In this document: piece by piece, positions 1 through 7,913 of the stretch | Layout: each line of letters starts with the position of its first letter | Numbering within the stretch: position 1 is the stretch's first letter | From: Candidatus Gastranaerophilus phascolarcticola | Lineage (GTDB): Bacteria > Cyanobacteriota > Vampirovibrionia > Gastranaerophilales > Gastranaerophilaceae | Assembly (NCBI GenBank): GCA_001899335.1 | Contig: MOYE01000009.1 | Span: 111,274-154,430, forward strand | Direction: 5' to 3' | Length of the DNA stretch: 43,157 nucleotides | Notes under the pieces: generated by a model | What the model was told of the DNA's origin: nothing | The model's database searches: none | Seen by the model: the letters and a program-made list of their open reading frames with translations, nothing else | Translations under genes and position numbers: made by a program

Positions 1-13
1 GGGGGGGGGGGGG
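1..13. repeat. Poly-G run at left contig end
   Basis: The window begins with thirteen G. Read on the plus strand in frame 1 it gives four glycines followed by D-L-S-D and a TAA stop at 25-27, so it could be the tail of a plus-strand gene, but nothing upstream is visible. The right end of the window and positions 34313-34325 carry similar runs, so this is either a real mononucleotide tract that stopped assembly or a sequencing artefact. Confidence 0.6.
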
Positions 14-47
14 ACCTCTCTGATTAATTTTGTTATGTGTTGAAAAG

Positions 48-1859
48 TTATGAAAACGCGGCAAAAGACCGTTCAACGTTTTTGTCCATAACGCCTTTGA
101 TAGATTCAAGCTCTTTTTCGAGCGCACTATGCTCGGTGTCTAGTTTTCGGATTTTTTGGTCAAATTTTTTATCTTCTCGTTGTATTTCTTTAACGGTTTT
201 TTCGTATTCTGCTTCTGCAAGCGCAATTTTGTCAGAGTCTTCAACCTCTATAATGTCACTTGTGCTTGAATATTCAATGCCCTGCCAGTTGATGTCGCCT
301 TGGGTGCTCAATGTGGCTTGAGATATTGTGACAGTTCCATTTGTAATTGCAAATTGCAGCCAGTTAGAATCAGATGCCAAATTGTCTTCAAGAATAACAA
401 AATTTGCTTTCTTGTCGGCTGTTTTTTCAGCATTTGTTACTGCGTAATAGTCAAATTCAGCTTTATCATTGCTGGTTGAATAAACCTCATCAGAATCAGA
501 CATTCCGTTCATCGCGTACCAAAGGTTTGTATACCATTGTGCAAGCGGTTTATCATAGATTTTAAGAGTTTCTTCCGGCGGCAATGGCTCATCCCGTAAA
601 CTTTTTAACGGTTGTGGTTCCCCTACCGGATAATTTAAGTCTGGTTCCGGCGGCGGTGTCGGAAGTTTTGGAGTGTTTTTTAAGTCTCCGTCTGTGAAGT
701 TAACAAGTAAATCATACATTTTCGCACTCGTAAGTTCACTGCCAAACTCGCTTTGGTTCTTGATAATATACATCATATCAATTGCTTTTTGTAAAACGGA
801 TTTTAAAGAATAAGAATAAGTTCCGTCTCCATTATCTGTTTCAATAAAATCACTCATAAGTGTTTGAAGTTTTGACGGGGTGCTTCCGCTTTCTCTTGCT
901 GCTTGAAGAATATTTTGTTCGCCATCAGTGTTTATGTCGTCATCACCATCGCAAACCATAATCGGTTCACCGTTAGAAGTATAAGTTTTATTTATTACTG
1001 CGCCCATGCTGTTTGCTATTTGTTGTCCTTTACCATCTCCGGCAAGGGTTGAACCTGATACATCACCGCTGCCTATATTGACAGTATCACCGGCACTTGT
1101 TGGGAAATCTTTTGCCGCTCCCGGATTGATTAAATAACCCAGAACATGTTTGTAACAGTTGCCTAAAGGATTGCTTAAAGCTGCAGAATAGCAACTTTGT
1201 GGAGCATCAGAAGTGCCTACAATACCAGAGAATATTGTGTACGGGTCTCCTGCTGCGACACTTTCATCATAATCATTTTTTGCGGTTGTATAATCAATGT
1301 ATGCCTGACTGCTATAATATGTGCTCCATTGGTTAGCAATCCAGTTCGCTTTATCCGAATTATATTGAATCCATTCAGGAGTGTTTTCAGCATTAAAGTC
1401 TGCCATGTATGCATAATAATCATCTCTTTCTTTTTCCCAATTTGTATGGTCTGCTTTGTATGCTGCATCTTCCTGTGCAAACTCGGCTTTACCTCTGTCA
1501 AAAAGACCATAGCAATTGAGGAAATCATACAAATCATCAGATTTTTCAAAATTAGCCGCGTCTTCTGCATTAACAAAAATTTGTTCTTCAGAATTATAAA
1601 GTAAATATTGATTTTTGAGCGGATCGTATTGCGTAAGCGCATTAAATGTTAGCGCCACGTTTTCCTTAATACCTGTTTGGTTATAAGAAATATATTCCAT
1701 TTTTGTTGCACTAAGCGCGTTAATGTACTTTTCGCTAGCTTTCACATTCTGATTAGCCAGTTGAATTTTTGAGTTGGAAATAAATTCTGATTGAAGCTCA
1801 TTGTTATTAAGTCTTCTGGTAATACTAAGTAATCTTGCCTGTGATGCTGAAAGTCCCAT
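48..1859 (-). CDS. Large hypothetical protein with flagellin-like layout (starts MGLSASQARLLS)
   Basis: I do not know a function. The start at 1859 is preferred over the longer frame at 1928 because AAAGGAA lies just upstream of it and the extra 23 residues look non-coding. The protein is 603 aa. A helical N-terminal part opens with MGLSASQARLLSITRRL and contains several SNxKIxLANQ-like stretches. The centre is acidic, rich in Tyr, Asp and Asn, with a proline-rich linker (TPPPEPDLNYP) about two thirds along. The last ~60 residues form a charged coiled coil ending RSFAAFS. Conserved helical ends around a variable middle are reminiscent of flagellin or hook-associated proteins, but no flagellar gene is nearby and no signal peptide is present. 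I recall similar N- and C-termini in Gastranaerophilales hypotheticals (recollection, not checked). Expressed alone, with its upstream region carrying a long inverted repeat. Confidence 0.8.
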   Translation of the reverse strand: MGLSASQARLLSITRRLNNNELQSEFISNSKIQLANQNVKASEKYINALSATKMEYISYNQTGIKENVALTFNALTQYDPLKNQYLLYNSEEQIFVNAEDAANFEKSDDLYDFLNCYGLFDRGKAEFAQEDAAYKADHTNWEKERDDYYAYMADFNAENTPEWIQYNSDKANWIANQWSTYYSSQAYIDYTTAKNDYDESVAAGDPYTIFSGIVGTSDAPQSCYSAALSNPLGNCYKHVLGYLINPGAAKDFPTSAGDTVNIGSGDVSGSTLAGDGKGQQIANSMGAVINKTYTSNGEPIMVCDGDDDINTDGEQNILQAARESGSTPSKLQTLMSDFIETDNGDGTYSYSLKSVLQKAIDMMYIIKNQSEFGSELTSAKMYDLLVNFTDGDLKNTPKLPTPPPEPDLNYPVGEPQPLKSLRDEPLPPEETLKIYDKPLAQWYTNLWYAMNGMSDSDEVYSTSNDKAEFDYYAVTNAEKTADKKANFVILEDNLASDSNWLQFAITNGTVTISQATLSTQGDINWQGIEYSSTSDIIEVEDSDKIALAEAEYEKTVKEIQREDKKFDQKIRKLDTEHSALEKELESIKGVMDKNVERSFAAFS

Positions 1860-1878
1860 ACCGATTTTTTCCTTTCGT

Positions 1879-2047
1879 ACAACATAATATGTATTATGGT
1901 GTGCAAAAGTAGAAAACCTTTGCTGCAAAAGGTTTTACAGCTTTTATTAGGATGACGTATGCGTATAAATATTTTAAAATATGTTGTAAGCGTTAAAGAA
2001 AAAATAGCGGTATACCGATATAGACACCATAATACATATTTTGTTGT
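1879..2047. repeat. 23-bp inverted repeat flanking the upstream region of the 48-1859 gene
   Basis: Positions 1879-1901 and 2025-2047 are reverse complements over 23 bp with one mismatch; the core arm is AATATGTATTATGGTG at 1886-1901. The 123 bp between them hold no gene. They hold a second hairpin (AAAACCTTT paired with AAAGGTTTT, about 1912-1935) and a 10-bp palindrome CGGTATACCG at 2008-2017. The region must contain the promoter of the minus-strand gene starting at 1859. The arms could be paired regulator sites or ends of a small decayed element. Confidence 0.6.
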
Positions 2048-2068
2048 GTTAAGATTTATTGCAAAACG

Positions 2069-2096
2069 TAAAAAAGGGGCAGGTAAAACCTGCCCC
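2069..2096 (-). terminator. Rho-independent terminator of the glycosyltransferase-apt operon
   Basis: GGGGCAGG at 2076-2083 pairs with CCTGCCCC at 2089-2096 across a TAAAA loop. On the minus strand the hairpin is followed by a run of T. It lies 8 bp downstream of the apt stop codon. Confidence 0.9.
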
Positions 2097-2103
2097 TAAG
2101 CAA

Positions 2104-2634
2104 TTAATATTTCAACATTGAAACGATATTATCTGTATGTAATTTTTCTCTGCCGTTAAGGGCTTCTAATTCAATCAGGAACGCAATACCTACGAGGTCC
2201 CCGCCGGCTTTATTGATAAGTTTGCACGCTGCCTCTGCAGTTCCGCCTGTTGCAAGAAGGTCGTCAACGATTAGGACACTTGCTCCTTCAGGGATAGCAT
2301 CTTTATGAATTTCAATTGTATCTGTGCCGTATTCAAGGTCGTAGCTTTGGCTTAAAGTTTCTGCCGGCAACTTTTTAGGCTTTCTGATTGGCACAAATCC
2401 GGCATTTAATTTATATGCAATCGGCATTCCGAAAATAAAACCACGGCTTTCAATACCTGCAACATAGTCGATTTTGGTATCTTTAAATTGTTCGCACATA
2501 TAGTCAATCATAACCTTTAGGGTTTCAGAATCTTTGAGCGCTGTCGTAATGTCTCTGAATACAATTCCCTCTTTTGGAAAATTTTCTACTGCGCGAATTT
2601 TATCTTTTACCATTGCTATTAATTTTTCAGTCAT
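2104..2634 (-). CDS. apt: Adenine phosphoribosyltransferase
   Basis: Salvages adenine: adenine plus PRPP gives AMP and pyrophosphate, in the cytoplasm. The 176-aa length is normal for Apt. The PRPP loop [14 protein letters not shown] is at about residues 120-133, and [10 protein letters not shown] and RKPKKLP, both typical of type I Apt, precede it. An ATG at 2646 is in frame and overlaps the stop of the upstream glycosyltransferase (TAATG), but it has no ribosome-binding site. The ATG at 2634 follows GGAG by 8 bases, so I take 2634. Co-transcribed with the upstream gene and ended by the strong hairpin downstream. Confidence 0.95.
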   Translation of the reverse strand: MTEKLIAMVKDKIRAVENFPKEGIVFRDITTALKDSETLKVMIDYMCEQFKDTKIDYVAGIESRGFIFGMPIAYKLNAGFVPIRKPKKLPAETLSQSYDLEYGTDTIEIHKDAIPEGASVLIVDDLLATGGTAEAACKLINKAGGDLVGIAFLIELEALNGREKLHTDNIVSMLKY

Positions 2635-2645
2635 CGTTTTCTCCA

Positions 2646-3974
2646 TTATGCTTTAACTTTAGCTTGTTGTTGTTCTTCCTCCAGCACAAGACCGTGAGCA
2701 GTCTTGCCCCAGTTCATATCTTTTTTCATAAATAAGATTTTAAAACTTATAAATAATACAAGAGGGAACCATATTAAAAGGAAATAAATACTTGTTTGTA
2801 TTGCCTGAATGAAAGCATCCCGTCTTGAAAGGTTGTCATATCTTCTTAGCGAATATCTGATTGTTACGAAAAATCCAAAACCTATTACAGCACCAATGAT
2901 TACTGATGAATATAAAATATGCGGCGGAGCGTCTTTTACCAAGCATTTGAAAGTTCTTATAAAGAGTTCTAAAAGAAACCAGCCCGGCATGATGAATTGT
3001 GAAATATAAATTGTCATATCGAGGCTTGCGCGTAGTGACATATCTTTTGAGGTTAAAACATCCTGACAGTATTCAAGGTATCTTCTGATAGTACCTTCAA
3101 GCCAGCGTCTTCTTTGGCGGTAAAGAGGCAGAATGTAAGCGATACCCTCTTCGTATACAATTGCATCAATGCAAAAACGTATATCCCAGCCTTTAATATG
3201 AAGTCTTGTAGACATATCAAGGTCATCGGTAATTGTATAATTATTCCAGCCGCCTATATCTTCTAAAGCCTCGCGTTTTATAAGTTCACCGTTCCCGCGA
3301 AGTTCAACAGCCCCTTTTACGGAATCTCTGCCAACTTGAAGATATGCGTCCATTGTGTATTCGTTGTTTTGGCAGCGGGTCAACAGGTTGTAATCTTTGT
3401 TTCTGATAACTTTTCTTGCCTGAACAGCACCAACATCTTTTGGCTCAAGCATCGGAACAAGTTTTTTTAAAAAGTCAGGCTCAACTGTTGCGTCAGCGTC
3501 AAAAACCAAAATTGCCTCACCTTTTGCAAATTGCATTGCATCGTTTAACACCGCGGATTTGCCGGGGAACGCGTCTTTTGGACGGATAAACGCTTTTAAA
3601 TTATTGTACTTTTTTTCTAAATCTTTTATAACAGATGCCGTATTGTCAGAACTTCTATCATCAATAACTATAATTTCAAAGTGTGGGTAGTCGATTTTTT
3701 GTACATTCGCAACCGTATGAGAAATAACGCTTTCTTCGTTATGCGCAGGTATCATTATTGTAATAAAGGGTTTATAATTCTCATTAACCGGCTCGGGATG
3801 GTATTTTAGAACACGTTTTTTAACCTTATACGCAAGCGTTGTGGTGACACCGTACAAGAACATTCCAAAACATATAAGCGCCAAACCCCAAACAGTATTG
3901 AAATAGCTTTGATAGATATAAATTGAAACACCAAGTCCCAAGATAATTAAGAGTAATAAAATCCGTTCTTTCAT
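2646..3974 (-). CDS. Processive family-2 glycosyltransferase, membrane-bound
   Basis: A 442-aa membrane glycosyltransferase of the hyaluronan/cellulose/poly-N-acetylglucosamine synthase type. Two N-terminal membrane segments (about 4-22 and 28-47) precede the cytoplasmic GT-A domain, and three follow it (about 322-440). All processive-GT2 signatures are visible: the nucleotide-sugar Asp pair in VIDDRSSD (105-106), DAD at 159-161, the TDD catalytic-base motif at 249-251, and QRRRW at 287-291. It therefore probably polymerises and exports a surface polysaccharide. The sugar cannot be read from sequence. There is no PgaA/B/D or bcs partner gene nearby; it is transcribed with apt, which it overlaps by one to four bases. 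N-acetylglucosamine is one guess among several. Confidence 0.9.
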   Translation of the reverse strand: MKERILLLLIILGLGVSIYIYQSYFNTVWGLALICFGMFLYGVTTTLAYKVKKRVLKYHPEPVNENYKPFITIMIPAHNEESVISHTVANVQKIDYPHFEIIVIDDRSSDNTASVIKDLEKKYNNLKAFIRPKDAFPGKSAVLNDAMQFAKGEAILVFDADATVEPDFLKKLVPMLEPKDVGAVQARKVIRNKDYNLLTRCQNNEYTMDAYLQVGRDSVKGAVELRGNGELIKREALEDIGGWNNYTITDDLDMSTRLHIKGWDIRFCIDAIVYEEGIAYILPLYRQRRRWLEGTIRRYLEYCQDVLTSKDMSLRASLDMTIYISQFIMPGWFLLELFIRTFKCLVKDAPPHILYSSVIIGAVIGFGFFVTIRYSLRRYDNLSRRDAFIQAIQTSIYFLLIWFPLVLFISFKILFMKKDMNWGKTAHGLVLEEEQQQAKVKA

Positions 3975-4050
3975 CGCGTCATCTTAAATCCTATATACTA
4001 TTCCATTATACCAAAAAAATGAAAGTTCAACGTTTTTAGCCCCTAAAACG

Positions 4051-4401
4051 TTACACATTTAACATTTTGAAGAAACTTTTCAACTTGCCTTTCCAGTCGT
4101 TACCGTTTGGAATGTTAGCGGATTTGTAGAATTCTTTGTATGAATTTATAATATTGAAAGGTAAATCTTCGCCCTTATCAAGGATTTCAGCAATCATCAT
4201 CAGGTAACTGTCCTGCTCTTCTTTATAAAGTGCATCACGACGGCGTAAATCTTCGTCCGCCTCAAAATGCACTAACGCATGATAAGCAGCCTGAATACTT
4301 TCATCCTCATTGTTGTGCGGAAACTGGTTTATTGCCTCGCGCACACAAAATTTGCCAATCAGGACAGACCTAATCAGTTGTGCTACGTCTTCTCTTTCCA
4401 T
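4051..4401 (-). CDS. Hypothetical protein in a BlaI-type repressor operon
   Basis: Not recognised. It has 116 aa, soluble, acidic and mainly helical, with no signal peptide, membrane segment or cysteine cluster (one Cys). It starts 2 bp after the stop of the BlaI/MecI-like repressor gene and must share its promoter. In classical bla/mec systems the repressor is paired with a BlaR1/MecR1 metalloprotease sensor. This protein has neither the zinc-protease motif nor membrane helices, so it is not that sensor. Target gene or co-factor of the repressor is the simplest inference. Confidence 0.8.
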   Translation of the reverse strand: MEREDVAQLIRSVLIGKFCVREAINQFPHNNEDESIQAAYHALVHFEADEDLRRRDALYKEEQDSYLMMIAEILDKGEDLPFNIINSYKEFYKSANIPNGNDWKGKLKSFFKMLNV

Positions 4402-4403
4402 AA

Positions 4404-4745
4404 CTATTTTACTAACAACTCAAATTTGTTTTCTACAAAACGAATGAGTGATGCAGAATTTCCGTCAAAGAAGTTGTCCATAACTTTTTTGACCGCATCA
4501 AGAGCCATTTCTTCTCTTTGCATAGTGGCTTTATAGAAAAATTTCTTTCCTACTCTGTATCTTACCAAAATACTCTTAACAGTTAATCTGTCCATAACCG
4601 TCTTGATTGTGGTGTAAGCACGCTCAATGCCTTTGCTTGACAAATAATCAACAACGTCCTGAATTGAAATATCTTTATCCTCTTCGTTGCTTGTTAAATC
4701 CCAAATAGAGTTTAAAATGTCAATTTCTAAAGTTCCACATGTCAT
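4404..4745 (-). CDS. BlaI/MecI/CopY-family winged-helix repressor
   Basis: A 113-aa DNA-binding protein. The family pattern is clear: LEIDILNSIWDL at the start, then the recognition-helix region GIERAYTTIKTVMDRL, the wing VRYRVGKKFFYKATMQREE, and a C-terminal helix for dimerisation. BlaI-family proteins repress by binding TACA/TGTA-type dyads and are inactivated by proteolysis from a membrane sensor. No sensor is present here. The promoter upstream has a dyad on its -10 box, so the gene is probably autoregulated. AAGGA lies about 11 bases before the ATG. Confidence 0.88.
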   Translation of the reverse strand: MTCGTLEIDILNSIWDLTSNEEDKDISIQDVVDYLSSKGIERAYTTIKTVMDRLTVKSILVRYRVGKKFFYKATMQREEMALDAVKKVMDNFFDGNSASLIRFVENKFELLVK

Positions 4746-4790
4746 AAGTTCTTTTTCCTTCTTCTTCCTATTTAAAGTATGATTAACGTA

Positions 4791-4824
4791 TTACGATTGT
4801 AACATATTGCGCAGGTTTTTGCAA
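4791..4824 (-). promoter_or_regulatory. Promoter with BlaI-type operator on the -10 box
   Basis: On the minus strand TTGCAA (4824-4819) is separated by 17 bp from TACAAT (4801-4796). The -10 box lies inside the dyad TTACAATCGTAA (4802-4791), whose TTAC/GTAA half-sites resemble BlaI/MecI operators. A 10-bp inverted repeat (4801-4810 with 4821-4830) spans the spacer. Its plus-strand T-run suggests it could also act as a terminator in that direction. Expected control: autorepression of the gene at 4404-4745. Confidence 0.65.
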
Positions 4825-4832
4825 TATGTTTT

Positions 4833-5981
4833 TTAAAACATTTCCAGTAAATTTTCATCTTTTGTTACAAAGTTCTTTTTCTGTCTTGTTTTAAGATTTT
4901 TCTTCTTGGTTTTGTTAGAAACCTTTCTGTATGCATTGTCTATAGAAATTTTTGTAAGCGGGGTACCTTTCTTTTTGTCGAAAAATACCAGCCAAAAATT
5001 CCTGTTTATATTATCTACGGAAAATGAAATATTTCCAACGATTTTTTCGCCCGGTTTTATTTGTTTGAACATAATTTTAGTGTCGCCAAAAATTGACGGA
5101 CGAAAAACGGCGTTGTAGTCGTTGATTAGTGCCATATCAAGCCCGGAAAGGTTTTTATCCGAATGATTTGTAATCATTATTGTCAGGGTAATTGTATTTG
5201 CCACATCAAACGGGTCTTTTTCATGCTTGATGTTGCTGATAAAAATATCAAGCCCCGGATAGAAAAGCTCGTGCTGCATAAGCGCTTCTTCTCGGTAAAC
5301 CGGAAGTTCAACGTTTGATTTGATTTTAACTTTGATTTCGTCACCCGGCGCAATGAGGACATTGTGACCCTTTCTGACTAACGCCATACCAAGCCCGTAC
5401 GCTCCGCCGACAGCCGCACCGGCTGCAAGTGTGTAACCTTGAGAAGCAATAGCCGCCTCAAGACCTAAAAGGTTAAGTGCCACAATCCCGCCAACTACGC
5501 CGCCTGCTGCTGTATAGCCGACATCCTGCGCCACAATTTTCGCGGTTTCAACTACAGGGTTAAGTTTTGTGCTCATGTGACCCTCGATTGGAATTTCTCT
5601 GCCGTCAGGTGTTATGAGGTAATCAAAGTCCATTTCAATCCAGGCTGAACGTCCCAAACTCTTTGCCTCACCGGATTCAATGATTGAACCATGGGCTATC
5701 GTTCCTTTGGGAATTATAACGCCCTTGTCGCCGATTACATCAGTCGTAACTTCTGCAAAAAATTCGTCACCCTCAAAGGTAAGCGCACCGTCAAGAACCT
5801 GTGAAACCGTCATATTAATGACATCCTTACGCTCAAGTTTTTCGATTTCACCGGTGAAGATTTCTTCCTGACGCGGAATGTAGTTTTCGTTGTATTCAAC
5901 GGACGCATCAAAGGTTTCCGCCAGTACAAGCGGTTGACACAATAACACCGATGAAATAACTAAACCCAAAATCTTCTTCAT
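4833..5981 (-). CDS. Exported protein with glycine-rich membrane segment
   Basis: Function unknown. The 382-aa protein has a clear Sec signal peptide (MKKILGLVISSVLLCQPLVLA, cleavage near residue 21). A first beta-rich domain (about 60-140) contains GVIIPKGTIAHGSI and ITPDGREIPIEG. This resembles the barrel-like modules of TrbI/VirB10-type or outer-membrane assembly proteins, but I would not assign it. It is followed by a Gly/Ala-rich segment (about 150-205, AAGGVVGGIVALNLLG...), which looks like a glycine zipper inserted in a membrane, and a second beta domain (about 210-345). The C-terminal 30 residues are strongly basic (KTKKKNLKTRQKK). It stands alone, with a near-consensus promoter and essentially no leader. 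Confidence 0.85.
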   Translation of the reverse strand: MKKILGLVISSVLLCQPLVLAETFDASVEYNENYIPRQEEIFTGEIEKLERKDVINMTVSQVLDGALTFEGDEFFAEVTTDVIGDKGVIIPKGTIAHGSIIESGEAKSLGRSAWIEMDFDYLITPDGREIPIEGHMSTKLNPVVETAKIVAQDVGYTAAGGVVGGIVALNLLGLEAAIASQGYTLAAGAAVGGAYGLGMALVRKGHNVLIAPGDEIKVKIKSNVELPVYREEALMQHELFYPGLDIFISNIKHEKDPFDVANTITLTIMITNHSDKNLSGLDMALINDYNAVFRPSIFGDTKIMFKQIKPGEKIVGNISFSVDNINRNFWLVFFDKKKGTPLTKISIDNAYRKVSNKTKKKNLKTRQKKNFVTKDENLLEMF

Positions 5982-6016
5982 AATGAAATTATACTACAAT
6001 CCTTACGGATAATCAA
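5982..6016 (-). promoter_or_regulatory. Promoter placed for a leaderless transcript
   Basis: On the minus strand TTGATT (6016-6011), 17 bp, TATAAT (5993-5988), then only six bases to the ATG at 5981. Initiation at the usual distance would put +1 on or next to the A of the start codon. There is no Shine-Dalgarno sequence, which agrees with leaderless translation. Confidence 0.7.
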
Positions 6017-6020
6017 ATAA

Positions 6021-6051
6021 AAAAGAAGGGCGCGCGGGTTACCCGCGCGCC
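6021..6051 (-). terminator. Rho-independent terminator after the 6062-6655 gene
   Basis: A perfect GC-rich hairpin lies at 6029-6051, with arms GGCGCGCGGG and CCCGCGCGCC. On the minus strand it is followed by CTTCTTTTTTA. It sits directly upstream of the leaderless promoter of the next gene and isolates it. Confidence 0.9.
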
Positions 6052-6061
6052 TTGTTATATC

Positions 6062-6655
6062 CTAAATGTTGATTTTGCCTGTAAAAATATCCCTCGCAAA
6101 TTGTGTGTAATCTTCTAATACTTTATTGGCTTTTTTCGCAATCAATGCGCCTTCTTCTTTCAAACCTACCGACTCGACTGCTTTTGGAATATCCAGCCTC
6201 ATTCTGCCACCTGCAGCCTTTCCGTTTTTTGTAGTAGTTTCAAGAACACCTTTTTTAAGAGAGCTTACTACCTCATAATCCTGAATTCTTGGGGAATGAG
6301 CAAGGTCATTAAAAGCGCTGTAGCTGAAAACATCACCGTTTCTGCCGGCGTTGAGGCGCATTTTGAAAACGGCATCTTCTTTACCTAAATTAGTCACAGA
6401 ACCTGCGCCGCTTGCTAAAACTTGTTTACCGTCTCGAACTCTGAATGCGCCAACGGTATAACCTCTTTCAGATGCCTTGTATGCTACATCAATTTTAGGG
6501 TCTTTCATTTTACAAAATACTTTTGCTAATTCTTTGCCAGCCTTTGTATCCTGTTTGCCGACAGCTTTTAGAATTTGAGTTTTGCCTAAAGTTACGCGTG
6601 CGGATGAGCCTGTAAGTCTTGTTGCTGTGCTGATTAATTTACTAATATGTCCCAT
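6062..6655 (-). CDS. Hypothetical protein, 197 aa
   Basis: Not recognised. It is a basic, Gly/Ala/Lys-rich soluble protein without signal peptide or membrane helix. The first 35 residues form a possible amphipathic helix (MGHISKLISTATRL). The middle (about 60-125) looks like beta strands (GYTVGAFRVRDGKQVLASGAGS). Two further helices follow, and the C-terminal 30 residues are helical. The start is supported by AAAGGA upstream. Monocistronic: a terminator lies 11 bp after the stop. Unknown function; real gene on ribosome site, codon use and length. Confidence 0.75.
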   Translation of the reverse strand: MGHISKLISTATRLTGSSARVTLGKTQILKAVGKQDTKAGKELAKVFCKMKDPKIDVAYKASERGYTVGAFRVRDGKQVLASGAGSVTNLGKEDAVFKMRLNAGRNGDVFSYSAFNDLAHSPRIQDYEVVSSLKKGVLETTTKNGKAAGGRMRLDIPKAVESVGLKEEGALIAKKANKVLEDYTQFARDIFTGKINI

Positions 6656-6887
6656 AAAAATTTTCCTTTCCTAAATGTTTGTTTTTTACTTATCCCCGGG
6701 TCTTATGTCTTAATAAAAAACTCTCATTCTAGGAAATTGCTAAAAAGTTCAATGCAAAACATCATGAAATAATAAAAACTAGAATTGGTAATACATTCCG
6801 GGTTCATAAAACTTAATATAATATGATTTGGTAGGTTGTATTTTTGAATAAAATGGATGTTCTACTTCCAAAGGAAAGAAAATTTAT

Positions 6888-7217
6888 ATGAATATCAAAC
6901 AGGAACTTGGTGAGAAAATAAAAAGATTAAGAAAACAACGAGGCTTGACGCAAGAACAGCTTGCAGAAATGGTAGATATTTCGCCAAGAAATCTTAGTAA
7001 TATTGAGGTTGGTGTAAGTTTTGTCAAGGCAGAGACGCTGGAGAAGATAATAGATTCGTTGAATGTATCTACGGAGGAGTTGTTTGCGAACGAGCATATT
7101 AAAACAAATCACGAATTAATTCGTGAGATAGACGGTTACGTGAACAAGGTAAAAGACGATAATCGTTCTCTTGAAAAAATTTATAGGATTTTAAAATGCC
7201 TGTTTGAGGATGTCTAA
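6888..7217 (+). CDS. XRE-family helix-turn-helix regulator
   Basis: A 109-aa Cro/CI-type DNA-binding protein. The HTH occupies residues 5-60 with the usual pattern: GEKIKRLRKQRGLTQEQLAEM, then ISPRNLSNIEVG, then the tail helix ETLEKIIDSLNVSTEELF. A helical C-terminal part of 45 residues probably dimerises. AAAGGA precedes the ATG by about 12 bases. A TATAAT at 6817-6822 is a possible -10 box for it with a weak -35. The gene leads into the AT-rich accessory segment, and its nearest neighbours on the same strand are the two small unknown genes at 7336-7874, which it might control. Confidence 0.88.
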   Translation: MNIKQELGEKIKRLRKQRGLTQEQLAEMVDISPRNLSNIEVGVSFVKAETLEKIIDSLNVSTEELFANEHIKTNHELIREIDGYVNKVKDDNRSLEKIYRILKCLFEDV

Positions 7218-7335
7218 AATTATAGGCATTTTCAAAATATGGTCAGTGTAACGAATTGTAAATCCTGAAAGCATAATATATCAAAAAAGATATTGACGGT
7301 TTTTATTTAAATTCAAATAAAAATTGGAGGTTAAT

Positions 7336-7557
7336 ATGAGAATTCAAAGTTTAGGATAAGGAAATTTGATCGGTACCTCAAAATCAGGAATCAGGGTTTT
7401 TCAAGATATCGCAGAAAATGGAACCAGAATTATTAGCTCATTCAAACCGGGCGAAAGTGCTCCATGTAAAACAGTATACAAATATGCAGATTCTATTGTT
7501 GAACATCCTATATTTAGGGAGCCAATAAAATGTCACTGTACAAAATGTATAAATTAG
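7336..7557 (+). pseudogene. Small gene interrupted by TAA at codon 8
   Basis: A good ribosome site (TTGGAGG) precedes ATG 7336, which encodes MRIQSLG and then a TAA at 7357-7359. The same frame stays open from 7360 to the stop at 7555, giving a sensible basic peptide (GNLIGTSKSGIRVFQDIAEN...) with a CxC-x2-C group near its end (KCHCTKCIN). The simplest reading is a nonsense mutation in a ~73-codon gene. Re-initiation at the in-frame TTG 7366, or stop read-through, are alternatives. No family recognised. It overlaps the next gene by 28 bp. Confidence 0.55.
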
Positions 7558-7874
7558 ATGAACCTGTCATTACTATACGCAGTGAGGAGATGTCTAATAA
7601 CCTTGGTGAAAAATTCTTTAAAGAAAAAGAATCTGTATCTGTTCGCGGTGAGCGCATCCAGGCAGGAAAACCTAAGATTTCGTGGGAAAAAATGAGCTTA
7701 GTGCCTTGTGATGGAACGAAGGTTAGACAAGATTTTACTTTATATGAGGATTTTAATATTAAATACCGACAATATCTTGATTACTGTTTTTTAGGTTCAG
7801 TTCCGCAAAGAGGTCTTTGTGATTCTATTGATTATAAAATTGCTCTAGATCGTTCATGTAAAAGAACACTTTAA
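7530..7874 (+). CDS. Hypothetical protein, 114 aa
   Basis: Not recognised. AGGGAG lies 8 bases before the ATG, inside the end of the preceding interrupted small gene, so the two form a translationally linked pair. The product is soluble, has mixed charge, and has no signal peptide or membrane segment. It may be a fragment: the last 25 residues (LCDSIDYKIALDRSCKRTL) do not look like a natural domain end, and degenerate repeat sequence begins right after the stop. Transferred or decaying DNA is plausible. Confidence 0.5.
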   Translation: MSLYKMYKLDEPVITIRSEEMSNNLGEKFFKEKESVSVRGERIQAGKPKISWEKMSLVPCDGTKVRQDFTLYEDFNIKYRQYLDYCFLGSVPQRGLCDSIDYKIALDRSCKRTL

Positions 7875-7889
7875 ATGCGAAAGAGTAAC

Positions 7890-7913
7890 ACTTCAAATGC
7901 GAAATTTGGAAGA
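7890..7913. repeat. Left copy of a short repeat also found at 11309-11324
   Basis: TGCGAAATTTGGAAGA at 7898-7913 recurs exactly at 11309-11324. Related AAATGCGAAA pieces lie just upstream at about 7873-7905. The repeats bracket the MarR-efflux-acetyltransferase segment. Between 7914 and 8137 I see no gene or clear structure. Confidence 0.5.

Noticed and set aside
1197..1642. Open frames on either strand inside the 48-1859 gene
   Set aside because: They overlap a long coding frame with good composition and have no ribosome sites; shadows.
4801..4830. Simple terminator for the exported-protein gene at 4833
   Set aside because: The T-run follows the hairpin only on the plus strand, while that gene is on the minus strand; the hairpin better fits the promoter region of the repressor gene.
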